Shown here piece after piece: positions 40,939 through 50,220 of a stretch of 64,000 nt of DNA (the stretch's first letter is position 1; every line of letters begins with the position of its first letter). The DNA comes from Halofilum ochraceum (GTDB lineage: Bacteria; Pseudomonadota; Gammaproteobacteria; XJ16; Halofilaceae): contig NZ_LVEG02000004.1 in NCBI RefSeq assembly GCF_001614315.2, positions 186,001 through 250,000 on the forward strand, given 5' to 3'. A model generated the notes under the pieces. The model had not been told where the DNA came from and searched no databases. It saw only the letters and a list, made by a program, of their open reading frames with translations. Both the position numbers and the translations under genes were made by a program.

Positions 40939-41213
40939 GAGCGTGTGTCCGCGTTGTCCGCCTGGCGCTCGGTCTGGTAACGCGCCTTCCACTCGGAGTA
41001 GGGCATGCCGTAGACGATTTCGCGCGCCGTCTCGTAGTCCATCTCCACGCCGCGTTCCTCGGCCGCCGCGCGATACCATTTGGACAGGCAGTTGCGGCAG
41101 AAGCCGGCGAGCTCCATCAGATCGAGGTTCTGCACATCGGTGCGCTCACGCAGGTGCGCGACCAGCGTGCGAAAGGCCTGGGCCTCGATCTCGGTTCGGG
41201 TCTGTTCATCCAT
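40935..41213 (-). CDS. DUF1244 protein
   Basis: A 92-residue soluble protein with the DUF1244 pattern: EAQAFRTLVAHLRERTDVQNLDLMELAGFCRNCLSKWY, then EMDYETAREIVYGMPYSEWKA. Two Cys in CRNC may bind a metal. Function unknown; it is translationally coupled (ATGA overlap) to the isocitrate dehydrogenase gene, which hints at a link to that enzyme. Divergent from the DUF3301 gene. Confidence 0.88.
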   Translation of the reverse strand: MDEQTRTEIEAQAFRTLVAHLRERTDVQNLDLMELAGFCRNCLSKWYRAAAEERGVEMDYETAREIVYGMPYSEWKARYQTERQADNADTRS

Positions 41214-41326
41214 CGCGACCTCCTGCAGGCTGGCGCGTTATCCGATTTCCACATTGTACTGCCGCGACGCGGGCCAGGGCCAAATGGGGCCGCCCGGGTA
41301 CGGGGCCATGACAGGGGTGCGACCGC

Positions 41327-41662
41327 ATGTCTCCATGGTTGGCGCTCGCCGCGATCGCCGCCGCGCTCGGATGGTGGTGGCTGTCAATGCGCGCGCGTGA
41401 GGCGGCCGTTGGCGCTGCCCGCAGCGCCTGTCGGCGTTTCTCGGTGCAGTTGCTGGACGAGACCGTTGCCCTGCGTCGGCTGCGCCTGGCCCGTGGCCGC
41501 GACGGCCGGATGCATCTGTGGCGGCTGTATCGCTTCGAGTTCAGCCAGACCGGTGGCGAACGCTACCGCGGCCACGTGGCCCTGCTCGGCGGCCGTCTCA
41601 TGGACGCCCACCTCGAAGCCGTAAGCGAAGACGACCCGCCGGCCCGCAATCGACTCCAGTGA
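41327..41662 (+). CDS. DUF3301 membrane-anchored protein
   Basis: A 111-residue protein with one N-terminal membrane helix (WLALAAIAAALGWWWLSM) and a short soluble domain: CRRFSVQLLDETVALRRLRLARGRDGRMHLWRLYRFEFSQTGGERYRGHVALLGGRLM. This is the DUF3301 pattern, common in gammaproteobacteria and of unknown function. Followed by a large hairpin with a T run. Confidence 0.88.
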   Translation: MSPWLALAAIAAALGWWWLSMRAREAAVGAARSACRRFSVQLLDETVALRRLRLARGRDGRMHLWRLYRFEFSQTGGERYRGHVALLGGRLMDAHLEAVSEDDPPARNRLQ

Positions 41663-41705
41663 GTGTTTCTGCCTTTCCTGGAGGCACGTCCGGTTTTTCC
41701 CGCGA

Positions 41706-41810
41706 AGGCGCGGAGCTCGCCAAGGGCGCGGAGATGGCTTTTTCTTTATCTTTCCTTTTTCTCTGCGTTCCTGGCGAACTCCGCGCCTCTGCGAGAGAAC
41801 GTTTTTTTTT
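41706..41810 (+). terminator. Large hairpin plus nine T after the DUF3301 gene
   Basis: Imperfect inverted arms (41706-41724, AGGCGCGGAGCTCGCCAAG, and 41770-41788) enclose a T-rich loop and are followed by nine T at 41802-41810. The arms are of the same class as the outer repeat in the lpd-sucC gap (GGCGCGGAG...CTCCGCGCC). It looks like a repeat element that now serves as a terminator. Confidence 0.6.
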
Positions 41811-41895
41811 AAGCTGCCCTGGATAAACGGGTCTTGCCGCCGGGCATGGTGCCCGGTAGCGTGCCGGCTGCCTCACTGACGGGAGTGGAAAAACG

Positions 41896-42393
41896 ATGTC
41901 CGATTGTCCCTGCGGTTCAGGCCGCGATTTCGACAGTTGCTGCGGGCCGTACCTCGCCGGCGAGGCGCAGCCGCCGACCGCCGAGGCCCTGATGCGGGCG
42001 CGCTACACGGCCCATACGCGCGCCGATATCGATTACATCCAGGCGACCCACGACGCGGCCACGCGCGAGGACATCGACCGCGAGGCGACCGATCGCTGGG
42101 CGAGGCGCTCCGAGTGGCTGGGCCTGGAGATCCGCGCGGTCGAGGCCGGCGGTGAGGAGGACAACGTCGGCGCCGTCGAGTTCGTCGCCCACTTCCGCGA
42201 GCGTGAAGAGCGACGGCGGCATCATGAACTCGCGCGCTTCAAGCGTGACGAGCAGGGCAACTGGGTCTACGTCGACGGCGAGGCGCCGGAACAGGAGACC
42301 ATCCGGCATGACGGCCCGCGCGTGGGACGCAATGATCCCTGCCCCTGCGGGAGTGGTCGCAAGTACAAGAAGTGCTGCGGCGCGCCCGCCTGA
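41896..42393 (+). CDS. ychJ: YchJ-family protein with two SEC-C zinc motifs
   Basis: A 165-residue protein with a SEC-C motif at each end: [17 protein letters not shown] and [17 protein letters not shown] (three Cys and a Cys/His binding zinc, as at the end of SecA). Between them is an NTF2-like fold ([27 protein letters not shown]...EFVAHFRE). Family function is not settled. ATG 41896 follows GGGAGTGG. Confidence 0.92.
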   Translation: MSDCPCGSGRDFDSCCGPYLAGEAQPPTAEALMRARYTAHTRADIDYIQATHDAATREDIDREATDRWARRSEWLGLEIRAVEAGGEEDNVGAVEFVAHFREREERRRHHELARFKRDEQGNWVYVDGEAPEQETIRHDGPRVGRNDPCPCGSGRKYKKCCGAPA

Positions 42394-42513
42394 CAGGGGC
42401 AGCCCGCAATGCTCGGTTGGACCGATTGGTCCAGGTTTGACGAGGATCAATATCCGGGCGCGAGCGACGCGTCATGATGCATACGGTGTTTCCGATTCCG
42501 AGGAGAAAACCGC

Positions 42514-42996
42514 ATGTTCAAGTCTATCCTGGTGCCGGTTGACGGCTCCGAAAGCTCCGACAAGGCAGTCGCGCTCGGCGCGGATATCGCGTCGAAATAT
42601 GATGCCCGGCTGCACCTGATCAACGTGCTGCTCTACGGCCATGTGCCGGACTCGATCCGCAACCTGTCCGACAAGCCGGGCGGCGAGCAACCGGCCATGG
42701 CGGTCGGCGCGGGCTACGTGGAGGCGTCCCTGCCGCATGAAGTGCTGGAAGATATCGCCGATAAACTGCTTGAGCGTGCGAAGAAAACCGCTGAAGAGCA
42801 CGGCGCATCGAATGTCTCCACCAGCTGGCGGGGTGGTTCGGCGTCCAACGGCATCCTGGAGCAGGCGAAAGAGGTCGAGGCCGACGCCATCGTGATGGGA
42901 TCGCGGGGGCTGAGCGACCTGAAAGGGCTCGTGGTCGGCAGCGTCTCGCACAAGGTCCAGCACCTGTTCGAGGGCACTGTCATCAGCGTCAAATGA
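42514..42996 (+). CDS. Universal stress protein UspA family
   Basis: A 160-residue single-domain Usp: MFKSILVPVDGSESSDKAVALGADIA at the start and the ATP-binding motif GSRGLSDLKGLVVGSVSHKVQH at the end (G-2x-G-9x-G-S/T), so it likely binds ATP. Inserted between strands is a loop with Lys/Pro/Gly (DKPGGEQPAMAVG). AGGAG precedes ATG 42514. Single gene. Confidence 0.92.
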   Translation: MFKSILVPVDGSESSDKAVALGADIASKYDARLHLINVLLYGHVPDSIRNLSDKPGGEQPAMAVGAGYVEASLPHEVLEDIADKLLERAKKTAEEHGASNVSTSWRGGSASNGILEQAKEVEADAIVMGSRGLSDLKGLVVGSVSHKVQHLFEGTVISVK

Positions 42997-43015
42997 CGCC
43001 GCTGGCGGGTCGTGC

Positions 43016-43771
43016 TCAGGCCTCGCGCGCCCCGCCGGCGTAGATGTCAAAACGCGTCGAGCGGCCATCGATCGAGCCGCTCGGCGCGGGCCCCGGCAGT
43101 GGTCTGGCGCCGCGCGGGCGTTTGACGGCGACCCGTCGGCGCGCCGCGGCAATGGCGGCGGGCAGCAATCTGTCACTGTCGCCGTCCGCACCGACCAACG
43201 CCCGGAATACCTGCATTTCCTTGCGCACCGCCGCGGATTTTCGCCGCGGCGGGTGCATCGGATCGACGATCACGGTATCGGCGGTCCGCTCGCCCAGTAC
43301 GGCGACCGCTTCGGCCTCGATGAGTTCGATGCGGGCGGCGATCTCCGCCGCGGTCTCATCGTCCCTTGCCCGTTTCAGCCCATCCGCCAGCAGGGCGGCG
43401 ACCGCGGGATGGCGCTCGACCAGCGTCACCCGGCAACCAAGGGCGGCCAGCAGCCATGCGTCGCGGCCGAGCCCACCCGTGGCGTCGATCACGTCCGGCG
43501 TCTGGCCGTGCCGCGCGCCGGCCGCCCGCAGCAATCCCTCATCCGCCCGGGCCGCCTCGCGTCCGCGGCGGGCCGTCGCCCCGGTGACGAACTCCGCATA
43601 GACGGGACCCGGGGCGCCGGGGCCGGTGAGTTGCACCTGCAGGCGTTCGTCCGTCAGGACCAGTGCCAGCGAGCCGGGCTCATCGGGTAGTTCCCCCACA
43701 AGGGGCACGCCGAGGCCCTGCGCGAGCGCGTCGGCCTCGGTCCGCCGGCCGCCCGCGGCGCAGACGATCAT
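43016..43771 (-). CDS. rsmJ: 16S rRNA m2G1516 methyltransferase RsmJ
   Basis: A 251-residue methyltransferase with the RsmJ marks: EFVTGATARRGREAARADEGLLRAAG, motif I VIDATGGLGRDAWLLAALGCRVTLVERHP, the catalytic VDPMHPPRRKSAAVRKEMQVFRALVG, and AVKRPRGARPLPGPAPS near the end. It methylates G1516 of 16S rRNA. Start ATG 43769-43771 (MIVCAAGG) places the protein just past the divergent gene; an upstream ATG would overlap that gene. Confidence 0.9.
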   Translation of the reverse strand: MIVCAAGGRRTEADALAQGLGVPLVGELPDEPGSLALVLTDERLQVQLTGPGAPGPVYAEFVTGATARRGREAARADEGLLRAAGARHGQTPDVIDATGGLGRDAWLLAALGCRVTLVERHPAVAALLADGLKRARDDETAAEIAARIELIEAEAVAVLGERTADTVIVDPMHPPRRKSAAVRKEMQVFRALVGADGDSDRLLPAAIAAARRRVAVKRPRGARPLPGPAPSGSIDGRSTRFDIYAGGAREA

Positions 43772-43826
43772 CGCCCGATGCGGGTAGAGTGCGTCCGTTG
43801 ACCTCCGTTTCTCCGATGGACTGCCC

Positions 43827-44333
43827 ATGACCGATCTCCCGGATTCGCCGCGCCGTCTGCGGCTGCGGGTGACGCTGAAACTGATGATGGCATTGGCCGC
43901 CATGGCCGTGGTGGTGATCGGCGTCCGCTATCTGGCGGGGAGCGGCAACAGCGGGGCGCCCGACCGGTTGCGCATCGACGTATCCGATATGGCGCCCGAT
44001 ACGACCCGTACCGTGGGCTGGCGGAACCGCCCGGTGATCGTGCTGCGGCGCGGCCCGGAGACCGTGGAGCGCCTCGGCGCCCGGCTCGGCGATGACCCGA
44101 GTCCGGGCTGGTTCGTCGCCTTTGCCAATGGCACCGCACGCGGCTGCAGCGTGGTCTGGGAGTCGGCGGCCCGGCGCTTCCGCGAAAGCTGCGGTCAGGC
44201 CACCTGGGATGCCTCTGGAGTGCCACAAGCCGGCACGGATGCGGCCCCGCTGAATGTCCCGCCCCACCGTTTCATCGGCGACGGGCAACTGCTGCTGGGT
44301 GCGGACGCTTCGGGTCAGGGGGCTTTCAATTAA
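43827..44333 (+). CDS. Membrane-anchored Rieske-fold-like protein lacking cluster ligands
   Basis: A 168-residue protein with a membrane helix at about 16-37 (LKLMMALAAMAVVVIGVRYLAG) and a periplasmic domain. The later part (TVGWRNRPVIVLRRGPETVERL, GCSVVWESAARRFRESCGQATWDASGVPQ, APLNVPPHRFIGDG) follows the outline of Rieske subunits, including the GxxxxPL-x-VPP end, but the C-x-H...C-x-x-H ligands are missing: only two Cys remain. Function unknown; an electron-transfer role looks unlikely. Divergent from rsmJ. Confidence 0.75.
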   Translation: MTDLPDSPRRLRLRVTLKLMMALAAMAVVVIGVRYLAGSGNSGAPDRLRIDVSDMAPDTTRTVGWRNRPVIVLRRGPETVERLGARLGDDPSPGWFVAFANGTARGCSVVWESAARRFRESCGQATWDASGVPQAGTDAAPLNVPPHRFIGDGQLLLGADASGQGAFN

Positions 44334-44334
44334 A

Positions 44335-44445
44335 CCGGCCAGCCCGTTGGGTAACGATGTAGGTCGGGCTTCCAGCGCGCCAGATCAGGGGCGTACGAGC
44401 GTCGGGTTGGAAATCCGACCTACAGGATTCCCGACGATCAGGGGC
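44335..44445. repeat. Second copy of the GTAGGTCGG-class palindromic element
   Basis: Arms GTAGGTCGG (44359-44367) and CCGACCTAC (44415-44423) with flanks ACCGGCCAGC...GTTGGG and AGGATTCCC matching those at 13057-13139. An insertion of about 30 bases separates the arms here. It lies directly between a stop codon and the slyX stop, convergent genes, like its relative at 13057. Confidence 0.78.
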
Positions 44446-44447
44446 CC

Positions 44448-44627
44448 TTAGTCTGAATCGCCCTCTGGCTCGAGCTTCGCAAGGCGTTGCTCCAGCCGCT
44501 CGCAGCGCTGTGCCAGGCGATCATGGGCCGCGGCCTGTCCCTGCACGGTGGCGTCGAGCTGTTCGAGATCGTGCTGCAGGCGCATCAGGCGCTCCTCGAT
44601 CGCATCGAGGCGTTCGTCGGCGTTCAT
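44448..44627 (-). CDS. slyX: SlyX-like small coiled-coil protein
   Basis: A 59-residue protein, all heptad-repeat helix (MNADERLDAIEERLMRLQHD, LEQLDATVQGQAAAHDRL, CERLEQRLAKLE) with an acidic end, the SlyX pattern. Function of the family is unknown. Its ATG overlaps the stop of the dehydrogenase gene (ATGA at 44624-44627), so they are coupled; it is the last gene of the mreBCD-led block. Confidence 0.85.
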   Translation of the reverse strand: MNADERLDAIEERLMRLQHDLEQLDATVQGQAAAHDRLAQRCERLEQRLAKLEPEGDSD

Positions 44628-45592
44628 GAGCCCTCCGGGCCGGCGACCACGTTACCCGGTCTGCCGGCCAGGTAGTCGGCGATGTGATCCGCCACCTGTT
44701 CGACCAGGCGCTGGCGGGCGGCCTGCGAGCCCCAGGCGGAGTGCGGCGTGACGATCAGGTTGGGGATGTCGTCGGCAAGCAGCGGGTTGCCGTCGCGCGG
44801 CGGCTCCTGCGTCAGCACATCCATGCCGGCACCGCCGATGGCCCCGGCGCGTAGCGCGTCGGCCAGTGCGGCCTCATCGACGATGCCACCGCGGGCTGTG
44901 TTCACCAGCAGTGCATCCGGCTTCATGCGCTCGAGTTCCGCGCGGCCGATGAGCCCCCGCGTCGCCTCGGTGAGCGGGCAGTGGAGGGTGAGCACGTCGG
45001 CCCGCTCGAGCAGATCGCCGACCGCAACCCGGTCCACCGGAATCTCGGTCGCCCCGGGCCGGGCGGCGACCTGCACATCCATGTCGAAGGCCCGGGCGAT
45101 GGCGGCCACCCCCTGCCCGAGCGTCCCGTAGCCAATGACACCCAGGGTTTTGCCGGCCAGCTCGGTGATGGGGAAGTCGAGGAGGCAGAAAAACGGCGAG
45201 CGCGACCATTCACCGGCGCGCACTGCCGCCTGGTATTCCGGCAACCGGGTCGCCAGCGCGAGTATCAGTGCGAAGGTGTGCTGAACCACCGAAGGGGTGC
45301 CGTAGCCGGTCGCGTTGCAGACCGTCACGCCGTGCCCGCGGGCCGCGTCGAGATCGACGTTGTTGACCCCGGTGGCCGCCACGCATACCAGTTGCAGGCG
45401 GCTGGCGCCGGCGAAGGCCTCGGCGTCGAGCACGACCTTGTTCGTGATGACGACATCCGCATCGCGGATCCGGGTGGCGGTGTCCTTGGGGGCGGTATGG
45501 CCATGCCAGTCCCAGCTGTCCAGCTGCCCGCGCAGGCGCGCCAGATCAAGGCCGGGTCCGAGGGAGTCCGCGTCGAGGATTACACCGTGCAT
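44624..45592 (-). CDS. D-2-hydroxyacid dehydrogenase (glycerate/hydroxypyruvate reductase type)
   Basis: A 322-residue NAD(P)-dependent enzyme with TPR-like order of motifs: substrate region CVAATGVNNVDLDAARGHGVTVCNATGYGT, nucleotide-binding LGVIGYGTLGQGVAAIARAFDM, VLTLHCPLTEATRGLIG, LVNTARGGIVDEAALADAL (Arg), TQEPPRDGNPLL (Glu) and TPHSAWGS (His). Closest in look to HprA-type glycerate dehydrogenases. Directly after mreD with a four-base gap. Confidence 0.88.
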   Translation of the reverse strand: MHGVILDADSLGPGLDLARLRGQLDSWDWHGHTAPKDTATRIRDADVVITNKVVLDAEAFAGASRLQLVCVAATGVNNVDLDAARGHGVTVCNATGYGTPSVVQHTFALILALATRLPEYQAAVRAGEWSRSPFFCLLDFPITELAGKTLGVIGYGTLGQGVAAIARAFDMDVQVAARPGATEIPVDRVAVGDLLERADVLTLHCPLTEATRGLIGRAELERMKPDALLVNTARGGIVDEAALADALRAGAIGGAGMDVLTQEPPRDGNPLLADDIPNLIVTPHSAWGSQAARQRLVEQVADHIADYLAGRPGNVVAGPEGS

Positions 45593-45596
45593 ACGT

Positions 45597-46076
45597 TTAC
45601 GCTACCTGATAGCGCCGCCGCAGGTCGCGCAGGACGACGAACAGCAGCGGCCAGAAGATCAGCGCCGTCAGCGGCGCCGCGAAATACAGCCATGGGGCCT
45701 CGGGCGCGCGGCCCGCGAGCCCGCTGGTCCAGATAACCAGTGCCTGCTTGAACAGGAGCAGGAGAGTCACGATCAGGGCCTGCTGCGCGATGGGTGCGAC
45801 CCGCAGGCGCTGGTGGTACTGCAGCGCGAAGGCTACGACGATCACGGCCCCGAGCGCGTTCTGCCCCAGCAGCGCGCCCTGTGAGACATCCAGCAGGATG
45901 CCCGCGATCCAGGCGAACGTCAGGCCGAAGCGCTGGGGCAGTGCCATCGCCCAGTAGAGCGCCACCAGCGTGACCCAGTCCGGCCGGGCGGGCGCCACGG
46001 ACTCCGGCAGTGGCACCATCATCAGCATCAGGGCCACGGCCAGCGTGAGCGGGATCAGCCACCAGCGCGGATTCAT
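45597..46076 (-). CDS. mreD: Rod shape-determining protein MreD
   Basis: A 159-residue membrane protein with about five helices (for example WWLIPLTLAVALMLMMVPL, WVTLVALYWAMALPQRFGL, AFALQYHQRLR, ALIVTLLLLFKQALVIW) and the conserved QRFGLTFAWIAGILLDVSQGALLGQNAL. It works with MreB and MreC in the elongation machinery. Its ATG overlaps the mreC stop. Confidence 0.93.
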   Translation of the reverse strand: MNPRWWLIPLTLAVALMLMMVPLPESVAPARPDWVTLVALYWAMALPQRFGLTFAWIAGILLDVSQGALLGQNALGAVIVVAFALQYHQRLRVAPIAQQALIVTLLLLFKQALVIWTSGLAGRAPEAPWLYFAAPLTALIFWPLLFVVLRDLRRRYQVA

Positions 46077-46996
46077 CCCTCACCCCGCGTCGATGCGTCG
46101 GTGTCGTCCGTATCCTGCGCGGGCGCCGGCTCCTCGGCCGCGAGATCGCCGTTCCCCGTAACCGCTCCGTCGCCGGCATCGTCCGGCCATACGAGCAATA
46201 CCTCGCGCGAGCGGTCGAGCTGCGCCCGTGGTGCGGCGACCACGCGCGCGAAGGGTTGCCCCGGTCGGCGCTCGACCTCGACCACGCTGGCGACGGGGTA
46301 GTTGGGCGGGAAGCGCCCCCCGAGGCCGGAACTCACCACCAGGTCACCGACGCGGACATCGGCGTTATTGGGGATGTAGCGCAATTCCAGCCGGTCCGGC
46401 TCGCCTGTGCCCTCGGCGATCGTGCGCAGGCCGTTGCGATTGATCTGTACGGGCAGCGCGTGGTTCGGATCGGAGATCAACAGGGCGGTTGCCGTGAAGG
46501 GCCCGGTGTTGATGATCTGCCCCATCACGCCATAGGCGTCGATCAGGGGCTGACCGGCGTAGACGCCGTCGCGTTCCCCCTGATTGACCACGACCTGCTG
46601 GCGATAGGGGTCCAGCGCGACCGACAGCAGCTCGGCCACGAGCACGCGGTCATCGCGTTCGGCGGAGGAATCGAGCAGCGTCCGGAGGCGCTCATTCTCG
46701 CTGCGGAGCGTTTCGAATTTGAGCTGACGTGCCCGGAGGCGGAGGTTTTCCCGCTCGAGCGCGTTGATGCGCTCGACCAGCTCTCCGTGCGATCGCACCT
46801 GATCGGAGCCCCAGCCCAGAAAGCGCGCCGGCAGATCGACCGCATAGCGCAGCGGCGCGATCGCGCCGGAGAGGAATCCGCGCACCTGTTCAAGCTGATT
46901 GAAGCGGTGATCGGCCACCATCAGCGTCGCCGAGAGCAACACGAAGAACAGGGTCCGCGCCAGCGGACCGGTTCCCTGCTGGAACAGCGGCTGCAT
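46073..46996 (-). CDS. mreC: Rod shape-determining protein MreC
   Basis: A 307-residue protein: short cytosolic start, membrane helix at about 13-30 (ARTLFFVLLSATLMVADH), coiled coil (LVERINALERENLRLRARQLKFETLRSENERLRTLL), and the periplasmic beta domain (VVNQGERDGVYAGQPLIDAYGVMGQI...). An Asp/Ala/Glu/Thr-rich disordered tail of about 35 residues is longer than in Escherichia coli. 45 bases after mreB. Confidence 0.95.
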   Translation of the reverse strand: MQPLFQQGTGPLARTLFFVLLSATLMVADHRFNQLEQVRGFLSGAIAPLRYAVDLPARFLGWGSDQVRSHGELVERINALERENLRLRARQLKFETLRSENERLRTLLDSSAERDDRVLVAELLSVALDPYRQQVVVNQGERDGVYAGQPLIDAYGVMGQIINTGPFTATALLISDPNHALPVQINRNGLRTIAEGTGEPDRLELRYIPNNADVRVGDLVVSSGLGGRFPPNYPVASVVEVERRPGQPFARVVAAPRAQLDRSREVLLVWPDDAGDGAVTGNGDLAAEEPAPAQDTDDTDASTRGEG

Positions 46997-47041
46997 CAGG
47001 CCATCCCCCGCTGGACGGGGCGGCGTCTTGCGCCCGTGAGA

Positions 47042-48433
<1,392 letters not shown>

Positions 48434-48955
48434 ATGCGAAACCCGGTCCGTTCCCTGCAGGCGAAGCGTTTCGAGCGAGTGATCGCCCGCTGCATGGATC
48501 ATCTGCGTCGCCTGGCGGTTCGTCTCACCGGAAATGCCGACGACGCCGAAGATCTGCTTCAGGACCTGATGGTGCGCCTGCATCCGCGCATGGACGAGGT
48601 GGCGGCGCTTGAGCGCCCGCGCCCCTGGCTGTCGCGCGTGCTGTATCGCCTGTTCGTGGATGAATGGCGGCGTCGGCGCAGTGCGCCGGACATCGATACC
48701 ACCGCCGAGCCCGACGACGGCGCCGGCAGCGATGCCCTGCCTGAGGATGCATTCGAGCAGGGCCTGACCAGGGTACGGCTGCAGAACGCGCTCGACCGGC
48801 TGCCGGCCTTCCAGCGCGAACTGGTGCTGATGCACGACGTTGAAGGCTATACCCTGGTCGAGGTCGCTGAAATCACCGAAACGCCCACGGGGACCCTGAA
48901 ATCGCGATTGCATCGGGCCCGAACGGCCCTGCGCGCCGATCTTGCGGGCGAGTGA
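48434..48955 (+). CDS. ECF-family RNA polymerase sigma factor
   Basis: A 173-residue two-domain sigma factor. Sigma-2 at about 15-80 (RLAVRLTGNADDAEDLLQDLMVRLHP, then PWLSRVLYRLFVDEWRRRRS) and sigma-4 at about 115-168 (LQNALDRLPAFQRELVLMHDVEGYTLVEVAEITETPTGTLKSRLHRARTALR). The linker is acidic. ATG 48434 has AGGAG nine bases upstream; an upstream TTG would lengthen it slightly. Followed after 79 bases by its likely anti-sigma factor. First gene of the cassette between mreB and gatC. Confidence 0.92.
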   Translation: MRNPVRSLQAKRFERVIARCMDHLRRLAVRLTGNADDAEDLLQDLMVRLHPRMDEVAALERPRPWLSRVLYRLFVDEWRRRRSAPDIDTTAEPDDGAGSDALPEDAFEQGLTRVRLQNALDRLPAFQRELVLMHDVEGYTLVEVAEITETPTGTLKSRLHRARTALRADLAGE

Positions 48956-49034
48956 ACCCCCATCGTGTGCACGGCACGATGGAACCTTTGGCGGGGCCCG
49001 TTCGTGAAAGGAAACAGCAGGCGGAGACGCGGCG

Positions 49035-49658
49035 ATGAACTGTGAAGAGTTCCGGAGTTACTGGAGTGATTGGCACGACGGCCACGGCGGGGTCGACGAG
49101 ATCGCCATGGCCCGGCATCGGGATACCTGCCCGGACTGTGCCCGCTACGACCGCGAGATGCGGTCGCTGCTCGGCGGTCTCTCCACGCTGCCGCTGCCGG
49201 GCGAGCCCGCCGGACGGCGGCGGCGCTTGCCCGCGGGCGCCCCGCGCTGGGCCGCGCTGGCGGCCACGCTGGTGATCGGGATTGCGCTGGGGCTGGTGCT
49301 GGCCCAGCGCGACGAGCCGGGGACAACCCTCGAGGCCAAACCGGTCGATCTGGCGTCCGCGGGTGAGCAGCGGATCGCGATCGCGATCGACAGTCCGCGC
49401 GCGTACGACGAGGTCGAGTTCGTCGTGGAGCTGCCCGAAGGCGTTGAACTGGAGGGTTTCCCGGGACAGCGCCAGGTGCGCTGGACGGGCCGCCTTGCGG
49501 AGGGGCGCAGCCGCCTGCGCTTGCCTTTGCGCGTCCTGAATGAAGCGCGGGGCGGGGATCTGGTGGCCCGGGTCCGCCATCCCGGCGGCGAACGCCGGCT
49601 CGTGGTCCCGCTGACCGATGGTTCCGCCGCACTGCAAGTTGAACGTGCATCGGTCTGA
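49035..49658 (+). CDS. Zinc-containing transmembrane anti-sigma factor
   Basis: A 207-residue protein. The cytosolic anti-sigma domain has a His-x3-Cys-x2-Cys zinc motif (His28, Cys32, Cys35 in HRDTCPDC). A membrane helix follows at about 72-90 (WAALAATLVIGIALGLVLA), then a periplasmic beta domain (VDLASAGEQRIAIAIDSPRAYDEVEFVVELPEGVELEG...). Such proteins hold the sigma factor until an envelope or redox signal arrives. The periplasmic part looks like a sensor of unknown ligand. Confidence 0.88.
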   Translation: MNCEEFRSYWSDWHDGHGGVDEIAMARHRDTCPDCARYDREMRSLLGGLSTLPLPGEPAGRRRRLPAGAPRWAALAATLVIGIALGLVLAQRDEPGTTLEAKPVDLASAGEQRIAIAIDSPRAYDEVEFVVELPEGVELEGFPGQRQVRWTGRLAEGRSRLRLPLRVLNEARGGDLVARVRHPGGERRLVVPLTDGSAALQVERASV

Positions 49659-49690
49659 AAGACCGTTTCAGTAACGTGGAGTCAGTTGTG

Positions 49691-50065
49691 ATGAAGACGA
49701 CGATCGCTTATGCCACCAGCATTCTGCTGCTGGGTCTGATCGCGGCGCCGGTCTGGGGCGACGAGGAACCGGGCGGTGATGTCACGATGGAAGTGGTGAG
49801 TGACCCGGAGGCCGATGAGGCCGAGTATGTCGACGAGATCGAGTTGCCCGAACGTGCGTCGGATACCGCCCGCGACAACGCCGCCTTCGGGATTGATACG
49901 GCCAATGAGGCCCGGACGAAGGCGAGCGAAGATGGCCGCGCGTTCGGAGAGTCGGTCTCCCGCGAGGCCCGTGAACAGGGGCGCGATGCCGGTAACGCGG
50001 CCAATGCCCGTGATGGCGCCGGCGCCAACCCGGCGGAGAAGCGTCCGGTCGAGGTGGGTCAGTAA
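49691..50065 (+). CDS. Small secreted Ala/Glu/Arg-rich protein of the sigma cassette
   Basis: A 124-residue exported protein: signal peptide at 1-23 (IAYATSILLLGLIAAPVWG), then a low-complexity helical region with repeated ARDNA/ANEAR/AREQGRDAGNAAN units and acidic start. No family recognised. Starts 33 bases after the anti-sigma gene and is followed by a terminator at 50141-50179, so it is the third gene of the operon and likely a target of the sigma factor. Confidence 0.78.
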   Translation: MKTTIAYATSILLLGLIAAPVWGDEEPGGDVTMEVVSDPEADEAEYVDEIELPERASDTARDNAAFGIDTANEARTKASEDGRAFGESVSREAREQGRDAGNAANARDGAGANPAEKRPVEVGQ

Positions 50066-50140
50066 ACGATCAACGGACAGTGATCGATCCACCGCGGCCG
50101 CGCGTGGATCGAAGCGGGTCATGGGCGTCAGCGCCCTTAC

Positions 50141-50179
50141 CGGGGACGGGGTACTTACCCCCGTCCCCGATCTGTTTTT
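50141..50179 (+). terminator. Intrinsic terminator of the sigma-factor operon
   Basis: Stem CGGGGACGGGG/CCCCGTCCCCG (11 bp, 50141-50151 with 50159-50169), seven-base loop, then GATCTG-type spacer and five T at 50175-50179. It separates the three-gene sigma operon from the TPR/barrel gene. Confidence 0.78.
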
Positions 50180-50220
50180 ATGGTAAGTGCGACGGAACGA
50201 CCACGGCGATTGGATTCGAG

